In this document: in pieces, positions 9,249 to 18,407 of the stretch
How the letters are laid out: the number at the start of each line of letters is the position of its first letter
Numbering within the stretch: position 1 is the stretch's first letter
From: Kordiimonas sediminis
GTDB taxonomy: Bacteria; Pseudomonadota; Alphaproteobacteria; Sphingomonadales; Kordiimonadaceae
Assembly (NCBI RefSeq): GCF_014656395.1
Contig: NZ_BNCI01000002.1
Location: 248,001-312,000 of the forward strand
Direction of reading: 5' to 3'
DNA length: 64,000 bases
Translations under genes and position numbers: made by a program
The notes under the pieces: model-generated
The model's input: only the letters and a program-made list of their open reading frames with translations
What the model was told of the DNA's origin: nothing
Database searches by the model: none

Positions 9249-10238
9249 TCAGACCGAATATTGATCTAACGCTGATATCAGTTTCTGCATATCAGATGGG
9301 TAGTCTGCTTCAAATTTCAAGGTTTTGCCAGTCACGGGATGGATGAAACCAATCACACGTGCGTGAAGCGCCTGCCGGGCAAACCCAAGTAGTGTCCCCC
9401 GCAGGTCAGCCGGTATTTTTGAGGACCATTTGCCGCGAGAATAGACAGGATCACCAACCAGCGCATGCCCAATATGGGCCATGTGAACACGCACCTGGTG
9501 TGTCCGTCCGGTTTCCAGCCTGCATTCTATCAGGCTGGCCAGGTCAATGCCCTGATGTTGGTAATTCGACAGGGTCTTATAATGGGTTGCAGCCCACTTA
9601 CCGCCTTTGTCTGTAACCGCCATTTTTTTGCGGTCAACCGGATGTCGGGCAATGTTGCCCTCGATCCGTCCTGCCGCCGGGTTAGGATGGCCGCGACACA
9701 CTGCGCCGTAAACGCGCTCGATCGAGTGGTCTGCAAACTGAATAGACAGCCCCTGATGCGCCTTGTCATTTTTTGCCATAACAAGAATGCCGCTGGTGTC
9801 TTTGTCTATGCGGTGGACAATGCCGGGACGCTTGACCCCTCCAATACCGCTCAGGCTGCTGCCGCAGTGGTGCAATAGTGCATTAACCAGGGTGCCGTCA
9901 GGGCTACCTGCTGCGGGGTGGACGACCATCCCGGCGGGTTTGTTGATGACAATGACATCTGCGTCTTCGTAAAGCACATCCAGTGGGATGTTTTGTGCTT
10001 CTGGTTCTGCGCTTTCCGGTTCCGGTAAGGTGACAATATACATGTCATCGGCCCTAACAGATTGCGATGGGCTGGTGACAGTTGCAGTTGACGAACTGGT
10101 TGAATGTGTGACATGACCTTCCTTGATCAGGGCTTTCAGCCGAGAACGGGAAATGTCAGGTAGTTGATCGGCAAGTATCTTGTCGAGGCGTTTTCCAGCC
10201 ATCGCGCTGTCGATCTGAATGGTAAATTGGTCAGTCAT
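9249..10238 (-). CDS. rluD: RluA/RluD-family 23S rRNA pseudouridine synthase
   Basis: Converts uridines of large-subunit rRNA to pseudouridine. The 329-aa protein has an N-terminal S4 RNA-binding domain (GKRLDKILADQLPDISRSRL, about 15-35), the INKPAGMVVHP segment and the catalytic Asp145 in HRIDKDTSG. RluD-type enzymes act on helix 69, but substrate choice within the RluA/RluC/RluD group cannot be proved here. The ATG has AAGGG upstream, lying inside the 10-base gap shared with the divergent DUF6476 gene. Confidence 0.85.
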   Translation of the reverse strand: MTDQFTIQIDSAMAGKRLDKILADQLPDISRSRLKALIKEGHVTHSTSSSTATVTSPSQSVRADDMYIVTLPEPESAEPEAQNIPLDVLYEDADVIVINKPAGMVVHPAAGSPDGTLVNALLHHCGSSLSGIGGVKRPGIVHRIDKDTSGILVMAKNDKAHQGLSIQFADHSIERVYGAVCRGHPNPAAGRIEGNIARHPVDRKKMAVTDKGGKWAATHYKTLSNYQHQGIDLASLIECRLETGRTHQVRVHMAHIGHALVGDPVYSRGKWSSKIPADLRGTLLGFARQALHARVIGFIHPVTGKTLKFEADYPSDMQKLISALDQYSV

Positions 10239-10248
10239 GGAGACCCTT

Positions 10249-10728
10249 ATGGCGGTTCAAACTGAAAATGTCACGTCCAAGAATGCAGATATGGACGAAT
10301 TCCCGCAGGTGAAGGCACCATTTGGCCTGAAGATGTTGGTGATCGTTCTGGGGGTGGCTATCATTGGTATGTTGGCGCTGATTTTCTACAAAATCGCAGA
10401 TGAGTTGACGAAGGCTGCAACGAAAGACCCTGACGCGCAGGAAACAACTGTATCAGCAAATGCGGCACCCGCAGATACGGGGCAGGCTGTTTCGCGCTCT
10501 GCCGGGTCGCGTTCCGCACCAACTGTGCAGTCTGCTCGCCCCGATGCAGGCGGTGATTATACGTTGCCCCGCCCAGAAGGTGCCAGCCTAACATCCACCA
10601 CAGTCCGCGACTGGGAAGTGGTGTTGCAGTTTCGGGGTGTGGACGGCAGTGATACCATTCTCATTCTTGATCGTGCTTCGGGCAAAGTGACCCGTATCCA
10701 TGTCCCCGTTGTTCGTCAGGATAACTAA
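10249..10728 (+). CDS. DUF6476-like single-pass membrane protein
   Basis: A 159-aa protein with a short cytoplasmic N-terminus, one transmembrane helix at about 26-47 (LKMLVIVLGVAIIGMLALIF), a low-complexity Ala/Ser/Pro linker (about 65-110), and a small C-terminal domain (VRDWEVVLQFRG...DTILILDRASGKVTRIHV). This layout matches DUF6476 proteins found beside rluD in alphaproteobacteria; function is unknown. I use ATG 10249 because GGAG precedes it, while an upstream in-frame start would run into rluD. The stop overlaps the start of the following JAMM protein by 29 bases, implying translational coupling. Confidence 0.7.
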   Translation: MAVQTENVTSKNADMDEFPQVKAPFGLKMLVIVLGVAIIGMLALIFYKIADELTKAATKDPDAQETTVSANAAPADTGQAVSRSAGSRSAPTVQSARPDAGGDYTLPRPEGASLTSTTVRDWEVVLQFRGVDGSDTILILDRASGKVTRIHVPVVRQDN

Positions 10729-11137
10729 AGACACGCTCCGTCAGTTAGAGGGGGCTGCGACTATGTATGCCCCCGAAGAAGCTTGTGCCTTGCTTACGGG
10801 GTATGCCTATGAAGAGTGCTTCACTGTAACGGCAGCAGTTATGTCGCCAAATGTTTCAGACAGAGACCGGACAAAGTTTTTTGAGATTGATCCAGCTGTT
10901 CATATTAAAGCTCAAAAAAAGCTGCGTAATGATCAGGGTAAGACTGAAATAATAGGGGTCTGGCATAGCCATCCGGGCGGCAAGACTGAACCATCGGTCA
11001 CAGATAAAGCATCGTCGACACAAGGAAATTTTGTTTGGATGATATCAGTGCCAGGCCCAAGTGTTCAGACACAAGCGTATGTGACAGAAAGAAAAGACCC
11101 GACAAAATTTTGTCAGGTCGATATTTTGATTGACTAA
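10700..11137 (+). CDS. JAMM/MPN+ metalloprotease-fold protein
   Basis: A free-standing Mov34/MPN/PAD-1 domain of 145 aa. The complete JAMM zinc motif is present: Glu27, then His89-Ser-His91-Pro, seven residues to Ser99, and Asp102. JAMM enzymes are zinc isopeptidases; bacterial relatives remove tails from ubiquitin-like sulfur carriers (as with CysO) or act in defence systems. Neither a sulfur-carrier gene nor a sulfur pathway is adjacent. The gene overlaps the DUF6476 gene by 29 bases, so they are co-expressed. A specific substrate cannot be assigned. Confidence 0.85.
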   Translation: MSPLFVRITKDTLRQLEGAATMYAPEEACALLTGYAYEECFTVTAAVMSPNVSDRDRTKFFEIDPAVHIKAQKKLRNDQGKTEIIGVWHSHPGGKTEPSVTDKASSTQGNFVWMISVPGPSVQTQAYVTERKDPTKFCQVDILID

Positions 11138-11149
11138 TATACGCCTGTT

Positions 11150-11746
11150 TTACAAAGGCAGAATGCGTTTCTTCTTTGTGATATTCAGGTAGCCAACGGT
11201 AGCCTGTGCACGTAGGCCCACACCCACACGAACAAAGGCGATGCTAAGGTCATTGTTACCATAGTAGCTCATGCCCAGACCGCCAACATAGTAGAAAGAG
11301 CCTTCAACCGCACCGATGCGGGTATAGATTTCTTCTGTGTCATATAAATTATAGACCAGACCAAAGACCTTTACGGCATCAGCGCCGGCATCCAGGCCAA
11401 TAGATGGCCCTGTCCAGTGAACAGTGCGTTGGCCTTCGATTTTATGATGAAGTGTTCCGCCCCCGTAACGAAGTCCAAGAACAAGACCCGCACCAGCTTC
11501 CGATCCCGTTATATACGCATTGGGACGTCCTTTTGACTTGAAGACTGATTCTAATGCTTTGGCAATGCTTTCCGCACCTTCCCCTAAAAAGTCTGATGCG
11601 ACATCGACGATTGTATCTTCGTCATATGTATCATCCACATTGCTCGATTCCTGAGGAATGGCGGCAAAGGAACAAAAGAAAGTGAAACACACGGCAACAA
11701 GGGCACGGCCGGCTCTTGTTATCATAGAAACATTAGTCATTTTCAT
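11150..11746 (-). CDS. eipA: DUF1134 envelope protein, EipA-like
   Basis: Predicted exported protein of 198 aa with a signal peptide (hydrophobic about 12-30). It is followed by the DUF1134 domain: VASDFLGEGAESIAKALE, ITGSEAGAGLVLGLRYG and WTGPSIGLDAGADAVKVFGLVYN. Alphaproteobacterial EipA (envelope integrity protein A) belongs to this family and is a periplasmic small beta-barrel protein needed for envelope integrity. The gene converges on the JAMM gene with only 12 bases between stops and is divergent from the acyl-CoA ligase gene across a 164-base gap. Confidence 0.8.
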   Translation of the reverse strand: MKMTNVSMITRAGRALVAVCFTFFCSFAAIPQESSNVDDTYDEDTIVDVASDFLGEGAESIAKALESVFKSKGRPNAYITGSEAGAGLVLGLRYGGGTLHHKIEGQRTVHWTGPSIGLDAGADAVKVFGLVYNLYDTEEIYTRIGAVEGSFYYVGGLGMSYYGNNDLSIAFVRVGVGLRAQATVGYLNITKKKRILPL

Positions 11747-11910
11747 CCCATCTGCAGGAAAATATCATCCTGACGTTAAATTGTTGCTGAAACATACTGC
11801 GACTGGGCTATAAAAGGCAATAATCGTGTCGAAATCGTGATCGATCCATTGAAATGTGGGAAATAATCCTATTATTTAAAGTCTACTAGTGTTTAGGGGA
11901 GAGTTATTTA

Positions 11911-13536
11911 ATGCTTAAAGATATGCAGGATTGGCCGCTTCTGGTTAGTAAAATACTGGAACATGCCGAACTGAACCATAGCTATCAGGAAATTTTTAGC
12001 AAACTGCCAGAGGGCGGGGAGTTCCGCTATAGTATGGCGGATATGGCCAAGCGTGCGCGACAGGCAGCACAGGCATTTCAGACCCTTGGTGTTAAAGAAG
12101 GGGACCGCGTTGGTACCTTGGCGTGGAATACTCACCGCCATGTGGAGATCTGGTACGCTGCATCAGGTATGGGCGCCGTAACCCATACAATTAACCCACG
12201 TTTATTCCCTGAACAGCTTGTCTACATCATGAACCATGCAGAAGACAAAATTCTGTGTGTGGATGTGACATTTGTGCCGCTTGTGCAGGCAATTGAAGCC
12301 GAGTTGAAAACCGTCGAAAAATTCATTGTCATGGTCGGGAAAGACCATATGCCAGAAGGTCTGGGTGATAATTGGATTAGTTACGAAGAAATTCTAATGG
12401 CGGAAAGCGGCGAGTATGCGTGGCCAGACCTTGATGAAAATACGCCGTGCGGCTTGTGTTATACGTCTGGAACGACGGGCAATCCAAAGGGTGTTCAGTA
12501 TACGCACCGGTCCAACTTTTTGCACACATTGATCGCGATTTCCGGTGATACTCTGGGCATTACTGCCAAGTCAGTAATTCTGCCGGTGGTGCCGATGTTC
12601 CACGCCAATGCCTGGGGCATACCATACGCAGCCTGTGCGACAGGCTGTAAGATGGTTCTGAACGGACCACATTTTGAACCTGATGTTTTGCATGACATTA
12701 TCATCCGCGAAGATGTGAATGTAACAGCGGCGGTTCCAACTGTCTGGACAGGTATGCTTCAGTATCTGAAGGACACTGGCAAAGATATGGGCAAGCTTAC
12801 GACCGTGACGATCGGTGGTTCAGCGGCACCAAGGTCCATGATCGAAGAGTTCCAGGAGAATTACGGCGTACGGGTGAACCATGCCTGGGGCATGACAGAG
12901 ATGAGCCCGCTTGGATCTATCGGTTCGGAAAACGCGGCTGTTGCCAATCTCTCCAAGAAAGAAAAACTCGATGTCCAGTGCAAGCAGGGACGGACGGTTC
13001 TTGGTGTTGAAATGAAAATCGTGGACGACGAAGGTAACAGCTTGCCGCGCGATGGTAAAACATCGGGTAATCTTCTTGTTCGTGGGCCATGGGTTGTGGA
13101 TACATATTACCGCGCTGACACGCGTGCCGTCGATAATGACGGGTGGTTCGATACTGGTGATGTGGCTTGTATTGATGAATACGGGTACATGCAGATCACA
13201 GACCGTTCCAAGGATGTGATCAAGTCAGGCGGGGAATGGGTCAGCTCTATTGATCTGGAAAATGCTGCGGTTGCGCACCCTGATGTGGTCGAAGCTGCGG
13301 TTATCGGTCGCTACCACCCGAAATGGGAGGAACGTCCCCTTCTGATCCTGAAAATGCATGAAGGCAAGACTGTCACCCTGGAAGAAATGCATGAATTTCT
13401 GTTACAGCACGTGATCAAATGGTGGTTGCCGGACGGTATAGAATTTGTGGACGAGCTACCGCACACTGCTACGGGGAAAATCTCGAAAAAGGATCTGCGG
13501 GATCAGTTCAAGGATTATAAGTTTCCGGGCACCTAG
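11911..13536 (+). CDS. Medium/long-chain fatty acid-CoA ligase, AlkK type
   Basis: ATP-dependent adenylate-forming enzyme that activates fatty acids to acyl-CoA for beta-oxidation. The 541-aa protein has the P-loop-like [14 protein letters not shown] (about 177-190), the A5 motif WGMTEMSP, the adenylation motif [12 protein letters not shown], and C-terminal [17 protein letters not shown] and catalytic lysine in [12 protein letters not shown]. The long substrate-pocket linker [19 protein letters not shown] is typical of the AlkK/medium-chain group. GGGGAGAG precedes the ATG. A terminator follows, so it is probably monocistronic. Chain-length preference is inferred. Confidence 0.88.
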   Translation: MLKDMQDWPLLVSKILEHAELNHSYQEIFSKLPEGGEFRYSMADMAKRARQAAQAFQTLGVKEGDRVGTLAWNTHRHVEIWYAASGMGAVTHTINPRLFPEQLVYIMNHAEDKILCVDVTFVPLVQAIEAELKTVEKFIVMVGKDHMPEGLGDNWISYEEILMAESGEYAWPDLDENTPCGLCYTSGTTGNPKGVQYTHRSNFLHTLIAISGDTLGITAKSVILPVVPMFHANAWGIPYAACATGCKMVLNGPHFEPDVLHDIIIREDVNVTAAVPTVWTGMLQYLKDTGKDMGKLTTVTIGGSAAPRSMIEEFQENYGVRVNHAWGMTEMSPLGSIGSENAAVANLSKKEKLDVQCKQGRTVLGVEMKIVDDEGNSLPRDGKTSGNLLVRGPWVVDTYYRADTRAVDNDGWFDTGDVACIDEYGYMQITDRSKDVIKSGGEWVSSIDLENAAVAHPDVVEAAVIGRYHPKWEERPLLILKMHEGKTVTLEEMHEFLLQHVIKWWLPDGIEFVDELPHTATGKISKKDLRDQFKDYKFPGT

Positions 13537-13584
13537 GCCATATGGGATATAGAGTGGTCTTATGGGGCCGCTCTAAACGGTCAA

Positions 13585-13612
13585 GGGACGGGGTTTACTC
13601 GTCCCTTTTTTT
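13585..13612 (+). terminator. Terminator after the acyl-CoA ligase gene
   Basis: GGGACG (13585-13590) pairs with CGTCCC (13600-13605) and is followed by seven T. The stop codon of the converging DUF2842 gene lies inside the loop. Confidence 0.75.
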
Positions 13613-13819
13613 GTGGCCTTCCTCGATCCAGACCAGAAGTTTTTTAACCGGGAAAATCCAGATGATCCCGGCAAAAGAATAATAGAGTGTTTGTATGGTC
13701 AGGCCGCTTTCACCGAACAGTTCACCAATGGCTGCGGCGGCAAAGGCATATGCGGTCAGGCCAAAAATCAAAATAGCCATGCCAATTGCGCTGCGATTAG
13801 TTGGTTTGGTGTTGCTCAT
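13595..13819 (-). CDS. DUF2842 small membrane protein
   Basis: A 74-aa protein with two hydrophobic helices (about 12-34 and 42-60). The C-terminal half TLYYSFAGIIWIFPVKKLLVWI fits the DUF2842 pattern of alphaproteobacteria, where the tryptophan-rich second helix is followed by a charged tail (EEGHKKRDE). Function is unknown. The gene lies just downstream of the NUDIX gene on the same strand and ends inside the terminator of the converging ligase gene. Confidence 0.7.
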   Translation of the reverse strand: MSNTKPTNRSAIGMAILIFGLTAYAFAAAAIGELFGESGLTIQTLYYSFAGIIWIFPVKKLLVWIEEGHKKRDE

Positions 13820-13855
13820 TGTGGTGCCTCGTTTCCTGATACTCAGTTCGGATGA

Positions 13856-14311
13856 TTAGTCAGCGGTTTCCTGTCTGGATGCAACATATAAGGCGTTTGC
13901 TGCCAGAATGATACGCTTTGTCTCACTCCATAGCGGAAGGGCCAGTGCTTCTTCAAGGGAATAAAAGCATGCGGCCTTGGCATCGCTGCCCGCTGTGACT
14001 GTATCTGCCGTGCAGATACCCCAGTAATCTATTAGGGTGTAGTGGTGTGCGATCTTTTGAGAAGATGGTGACCGGTCAATAAAGTCCACGACATCAACCA
14101 GCCCCTTGATCTCTGCTATAATACCTGTTTCTTCCAATACTTCGCGTCTTGCAGCTTCAACAAGTGTTTCGCCCAGTTCCTGTTTGCCGCCGGGTAGGCT
14201 CCATTCATCTGCCTTTGGCGGGTTACTACGTTTGATCAGCAGGACCTTATCACCGCAGAACACAACTGTGCCTACACCCACTATCGGTCGGGGAAAAGAA
14301 CGTACAGACAT
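13856..14311 (-). CDS. NUDIX hydrolase
   Basis: Small NUDIX pyrophosphohydrolase of 151 aa. The NUDIX box runs from about 42 to 64 with all key residues (G-x5-E-x7-R-E-V-x-E-E-T-G-I). WSLPGGKQELGETL is similar to ADP-ribose or 8-oxo-dGTP hydrolases (MutT-like), and SAM motifs are not diagnostic, so the substrate is unknown. It is upstream of DUF2842 on the same strand and divergent from the HMCES gene (81-base gap). Confidence 0.85.
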   Translation of the reverse strand: MSVRSFPRPIVGVGTVVFCGDKVLLIKRSNPPKADEWSLPGGKQELGETLVEAARREVLEETGIIAEIKGLVDVVDFIDRSPSSQKIAHHYTLIDYWGICTADTVTAGSDAKAACFYSLEEALALPLWSETKRIILAANALYVASRQETAD

Positions 14312-14392
14312 TGTTTTTCCTATTTTCTTCCACTATCAAGAAGGCAGTTTGACGAGTAAATATGATGGACACAAGGTCCAATTAAGGCATCC

Positions 14393-15085
14393 ATGTGCGG
14401 TAGATACACATTAGTTGACGCAATCGAAGAACTGCGCAAAACATTTGGGGTTCAGGCGCCTGTAGCGATTGATCCCCGGTATAATATTGCGCCGCGCCAA
14501 CCTGTTTTAATCGTTCGGCATGATGAGTACGGCAAACGGGAACTTGTTGCGGTAGAATGGGGTTTTGTCCCTGAATGGGCCAAAGAAATCAATACAAAGC
14601 CGCTGATTAATGCCAGGATTGAGACGGTTGAGGTCAAGCCATCTTTTCGGTCCAGTGTTAAACGTAAGCGGTGTTTAGTGCCATTTTCAGGTTGGTACGA
14701 ATGGCGCCGGCAGAATGGACTGGCTCTCCCTTACTATATCTCGCCTACAAAAAAATCCCCTGCTGCGTTTGCAGGAATATGGTCTACATGGCACGGTCCG
14801 GAAGGGGAGCACTGGCTGGAGACAATGGCCATTGTAACGGCCGAGGCGACCGGTCCCCTTAGGTCTGTCCATAAACGGAAACCTTTGGTTGTTCAGCCGC
14901 ATCAGTATGAGGCATGGCTGCGTCCGGAAGACCCGCTACCCAGAGGCTTTTTGAAGTCTTTTGACTGGATGCCTGAGACACAGTTCCATTGGCAGGCGGT
15001 CAGCCGACGTGTCAATTCTGTGCGATTTGATGATCCTGCTTGTTTATTGCCAAATGACGACGTATCACAGGGGAGCCTGTTTTAA
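14393..15085 (+). CDS. HMCES/SRAP (YedK-like) abasic-site protein
   Basis: SOS-response-associated peptidase family protein of 230 aa. After Met removal the catalytic Cys2 (MCGRYTL) would form a stable DNA-protein crosslink with abasic sites in single-stranded DNA, protecting them. Also visible are the YNIAPRQP loop, NARIETV with the conserved Asn and Glu, and the C-terminal His in VHKRKPLVV. Family members usually have HxRMP there, so the Lys-for-Met change is a small deviation. A crotonase gene follows after 14 bases. Confidence 0.9.
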   Translation: MCGRYTLVDAIEELRKTFGVQAPVAIDPRYNIAPRQPVLIVRHDEYGKRELVAVEWGFVPEWAKEINTKPLINARIETVEVKPSFRSSVKRKRCLVPFSGWYEWRRQNGLALPYYISPTKKSPAAFAGIWSTWHGPEGEHWLETMAIVTAEATGPLRSVHKRKPLVVQPHQYEAWLRPEDPLPRGFLKSFDWMPETQFHWQAVSRRVNSVRFDDPACLLPNDDVSQGSLF

Positions 15086-15099
15086 GCACTGGATTACCT

Positions 15100-15900
15100 A
15101 TGGATTATTCTGATCGTTCGCACTCTGTCTATATTGAAAAAGCAGATGGTATTGGCCGTCTGGTCTTGAATAGACCTGATAAATTCAATGCAATGTCCTA
15201 TGCGATGTGGCGTGCAATTCCCGAGGCGGCAAAACTGCTTGATACTGATCCGGATGTACGGGTGATCGTTGTCTGTTCCAGTAGTGACAAGGCTTTCTCT
15301 GCCGGTGCGGACATCAAGGAACTGGAAGAATTTTCACAAGACGAAGTCAAGCGTGAGAAAAACCGTGTCGCTATCAGACAGGCACAGCGTATCTTGGCGC
15401 GAACCGAGAAGCCTACCATTGCAGAGGTGCCGGGTGCGTGTATCGGGGGTGGGTGCGGGCTTGCAATCCACTGTGATATGCGTATTGCATCCAGTCAGGC
15501 CACTTTTGGGATTACTCCTGCCAGGCTTGGTATTGTTTATCCACTGAACGACACACGCCAGTTAATCGAGCTCGTTGGTCCGTCGGCGGCCAAACATATT
15601 TTATTCACCGGCAGGATTTTTGCCGCAGAGGAAGCGTTGCAGATTGGCCTTGTTGATCAGGTAGTTGAACCCGATTTGCTACCTGATACTGTTCGCGATC
15701 TTGCTAGCAACATGGCAAGTGTCAGCCAGTATTCTGTCCGCGGCATCAAGAAGGTAATCCGGCGAATTCTTGACGGCCAGCTGGATGATGATGCAGAAAC
15801 CGCCAAAATATTCACCGATGCACATAACGGCATGGATGCGCGGGAAGGTGTCGCTGCCTTTCGTGAAAAGCGTCCCCCAAATTTTCGCTGGAATGGCTGA
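15100..15900 (+). CDS. Enoyl-CoA hydratase/isomerase (crotonase) family protein
   Basis: A 266-aa crotonase-fold protein. Oxyanion-hole elements are present (AFSAGADIKEL at about 65-75 and the GACIGGGCGLAIHCDMRIAS helix at about 110-130). The two glutamates used by classical enoyl-CoA hydratases are not in place: GGGCELA reads GGGCGLA, and the QPEIxLG position reads TPARLGIVYP. It may therefore be an isomerase, thioesterase-like or other crotonase rather than a beta-oxidation hydratase. It lies close behind the HMCES gene and ahead of an SDR gene. Confidence 0.8.
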   Translation: MDYSDRSHSVYIEKADGIGRLVLNRPDKFNAMSYAMWRAIPEAAKLLDTDPDVRVIVVCSSSDKAFSAGADIKELEEFSQDEVKREKNRVAIRQAQRILARTEKPTIAEVPGACIGGGCGLAIHCDMRIASSQATFGITPARLGIVYPLNDTRQLIELVGPSAAKHILFTGRIFAAEEALQIGLVDQVVEPDLLPDTVRDLASNMASVSQYSVRGIKKVIRRILDGQLDDDAETAKIFTDAHNGMDAREGVAAFREKRPPNFRWNG

Positions 15901-15964
15901 TCGCTGATTGATCCGCTGTCTTTTTCCCCTTAGAGTTCTGACAAGTATTTGCAGGGGAGGGAAT

Positions 15965-16768
15965 ATGTTTTCAAATACAACGGTATGGATCACGGGGGCG
16001 TCTTCTGGCATTGGGGAGGCTTTCGCCAAAAAGATTGTGACGGACGGAGCATCATTGATCCTGTCTGCACGTAATGAAGCAGAACTGAACCGCGTGAAAG
16101 GCGAATGTCAAGCGCTCGCGCCGGATGCCAAAATCCTTGTCCTGCCCATGGACGTAACCGACGAAGCTTCTATGCCGGCAAAGGTTGAAGCGGCGAAAAA
16201 TTTCACCGGCAGAATTGATTATCTTTTCAATAATGCAGGCATTTCGCAGCGGTCCTTGGCAGTGGATACGACAATGGACACATACCGCAAGCTCTTTGAA
16301 GTTGATGTGTTCGGCCAGATTGCCCTGACCAAACTTGTATTGCCCATTATGATTAATCAGGGCAGTGGCCACATGATGGTCACGGCGTCTGTTGCGGGGA
16401 AAATTGGTGTGCCGTACCGTACGGGATACTGCGCGGCCAAACATGCTATGATGGGCTTTTTTGATGCACTGCGCGCCGAAGTTGCCGGCAATAATATCAA
16501 GGTAACGACGATTACGCCGGGTTTCATTCAGACGAATATTTCCAAGAACGCCTTGAAAGGGGATGGTACTGAATTTGGCCGTACGGATACGAATATCGCA
16601 ACGGGCATGCCTGTGGATACATGTATCGATGTTATTCTGGCTAAAATGAAAAAAGGGGAGCCTGAGATATTGGTTGCCCAAGGAAAAGAAGCACAGGCCG
16701 TTTGGTTGAAACGTTTCTTCCCCAAAGCACTCTTTAAAGCGGTGGTCAATATGGGAAAACCTACTTAG
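15965..16768 (+). CDS. Short-chain dehydrogenase/reductase
   Basis: Classical SDR of about 267 aa from ATG 15965, which has GGGGAGGG 5-12 bases upstream; an earlier in-frame ATG (15908) lacks one. The NAD(P)-binding TGASSGIG is at 10-17, NNAG at about 88, the catalytic Ser in TASVAGKIG, and Tyr-x3-Lys in YCAAKHAM. The sequence is closest in look to DHRS7-like SDRs, but the substrate is unknown. It ends in a terminator-like hairpin before the converging photolyase gene. Confidence 0.85.
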   Translation: MFSNTTVWITGASSGIGEAFAKKIVTDGASLILSARNEAELNRVKGECQALAPDAKILVLPMDVTDEASMPAKVEAAKNFTGRIDYLFNNAGISQRSLAVDTTMDTYRKLFEVDVFGQIALTKLVLPIMINQGSGHMMVTASVAGKIGVPYRTGYCAAKHAMMGFFDALRAEVAGNNIKVTTITPGFIQTNISKNALKGDGTEFGRTDTNIATGMPVDTCIDVILAKMKKGEPEILVAQGKEAQAVWLKRFFPKALFKAVVNMGKPT

Positions 16769-16796
16769 GGAATCGTCACAGTGCGACACGAAATAC

Positions 16797-16817
16797 AGGG
16801 GAACAGCGTGTTCCCCT
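16797..16817. terminator. Terminator-like hairpin between convergent SDR and photolyase genes
   Basis: A perfect 9-bp inverted repeat (AGGGGAACA 16797-16805 with TGTTCCCCT 16809-16817, 3-base loop) lies in the 54-base gap between two stops. T-tracts on both sides are weak. Confidence 0.5.
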
Positions 16818-16822
16818 TACGT

Positions 16823-18241
16823 TTATGTGCCTTTGATGGTTTGGTATGCCGCCAGCGCCTGTGACCGTGTCAGCGCTAGATCACATATTGGCTCGGGGTA
16901 GGTTTCCCCAAGTGTCACACCAGAGGCAGTTAAAATGCTTTTGGGGGCGGTCCACGGCGTGTGGATATAGGGTGCGGGCACACCTTGAAGTTCGGGCACA
17001 TAGGTCCTGATGTAGCTGCCGTCCAGGTCAAATTTCTCGGATTGGGAGACGGGATTGAAAATTCTGAAATAGGGGGCGGCGTCTGCACCGGACCCCGCGA
17101 CCCATTGCCAACTGGCACTGTTGTTCGCCAGATCTGCGTCCACAAGACAATCCCAGAACCAGTCTTCGCCGTGTCGCCAATCTATCAGCAGATTTTTTAC
17201 AAGGAAGGATGCAACAATCATACGGACACGGTTGTGCATATAGCCAGTCTGCCATAATTCCCGCATGCCTGCGTCGATAATGGGAAAGCCTGTTTGGCCT
17301 TGTTGCCACGCTTTCAAGGCTTCTTCGTTCTCGCCCCAGGGGAAGGCATCGAACTTTGGCTGGAAATTCTGCCTTGGCAGCGTTGGAAAATGATACAGCA
17401 AATAATAGGAAAACTCGCGCCAACCCAGTTCTGACAAAAAGTGCTTCCGGTCGTCCGAGGCAGGCCTATTCAGCGCTGCATACCAGACCGTACGCGGAGA
17501 AATCTCACCGAAATGAAGATAGGGTGACAGGCGGGATACATTTGCACGTGCCGGGAAATTGCGCCCAGTTTTATATCCGGTTAATCCGTCTTCCAGAAAC
17601 TCCTGCAGGCGTGTGAAGGCTGCTTCCTCTCCAGCTTCCCAGTCCGACATCATGGTGTCTGCCCAGTCGAGGGTTTTTGGTAGCAGACTGAGTTCATCCA
17701 CCATGCACCCTCCATCAGCCTTGATAAAGTTGCAATCTGGACGGGGCAGTGGACGCGCTGGGGGGGCAGCTTCCTGGCTTGCTTTTTTATAAAATGGGGT
17801 GAACACCTTGTAAGGGCTGCCGTCTGGCTTTTGGACTTCCCATGGTTCCCACAGTAACGACCCATTGTGGCTTTCGGCCGTACAGCCCATCGCATGAAGT
17901 GTGTCTTTGATCCGCATGTCACGGTCAATCCGCCACGGCTCATAGCAGCGGTTCCAGTGGATGTTTTTAATGGAATTGTCTTTAACAAGTCGGGGGATAA
18001 TGTCTTCTGCGCTGCCTTTGAAGGTCGCGAGCTTGCCACCAAGTGCCTCGTTCAGGGCTTTCAAAGACGCATGCAGCCAAGCCCGACTGGCACTACCCCT
18101 CGACCATTCACCCGCTGCCGCATCATCCAGAATGAAAACGGGCATGACTGTGCCAGCCTTTGCAGCTGCAACCAGGGCAGGGTTATCAGAAAGGCGAAGA
18201 TCTTGGCGAAACCAAAAAAGGGATGTGGAAGTGCGGGGCAT
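16823..18241 (-). CDS. phrB: Deoxyribodipyrimidine photolyase (class I, PhrB-like)
   Basis: Blue-light-driven enzyme that splits cyclobutane pyrimidine dimers. The 472-aa protein starts with the antenna-binding Rossmann domain (LFWFRQDLRLSDNPAL). It continues to the FAD domain with TGRNFPARANVSRLSPYLHFGEISPR (shown here only for location, about 225-250), FLSELGWREFSYYLLYH and the WQWVAGSGADAAPYFRIFNP core (about 385-405) that binds FAD and contains the electron-transfer tryptophans. It is near full family length. A cryptochrome function cannot be excluded. Confidence 0.92.
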   Translation of the reverse strand: MPRTSTSLFWFRQDLRLSDNPALVAAAKAGTVMPVFILDDAAAGEWSRGSASRAWLHASLKALNEALGGKLATFKGSAEDIIPRLVKDNSIKNIHWNRCYEPWRIDRDMRIKDTLHAMGCTAESHNGSLLWEPWEVQKPDGSPYKVFTPFYKKASQEAAPPARPLPRPDCNFIKADGGCMVDELSLLPKTLDWADTMMSDWEAGEEAAFTRLQEFLEDGLTGYKTGRNFPARANVSRLSPYLHFGEISPRTVWYAALNRPASDDRKHFLSELGWREFSYYLLYHFPTLPRQNFQPKFDAFPWGENEEALKAWQQGQTGFPIIDAGMRELWQTGYMHNRVRMIVASFLVKNLLIDWRHGEDWFWDCLVDADLANNSASWQWVAGSGADAAPYFRIFNPVSQSEKFDLDGSYIRTYVPELQGVPAPYIHTPWTAPKSILTASGVTLGETYPEPICDLALTRSQALAAYQTIKGT

Positions 18242-18407
18242 AAAAATCTCTGTACTATGCTATGTGGAAACTTGACGATGTATGACTTTCTACACAAAGC
18301 AAGTCTCTGGCTACTGCAGAACTTTCTACGCACTGCAGTAGCAACTGGATTATGGCGTGCACAGTAATAATCAGTGGTTCTGTTTTAGCGGATGCATTCG
18401 TCCTGTA

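Noticed and set aside
11096-11119. Palindrome at the end of the JAMM gene as a terminator
   Set aside because: It is inside the coding sequence, imperfect and lacks a T-run close behind it.
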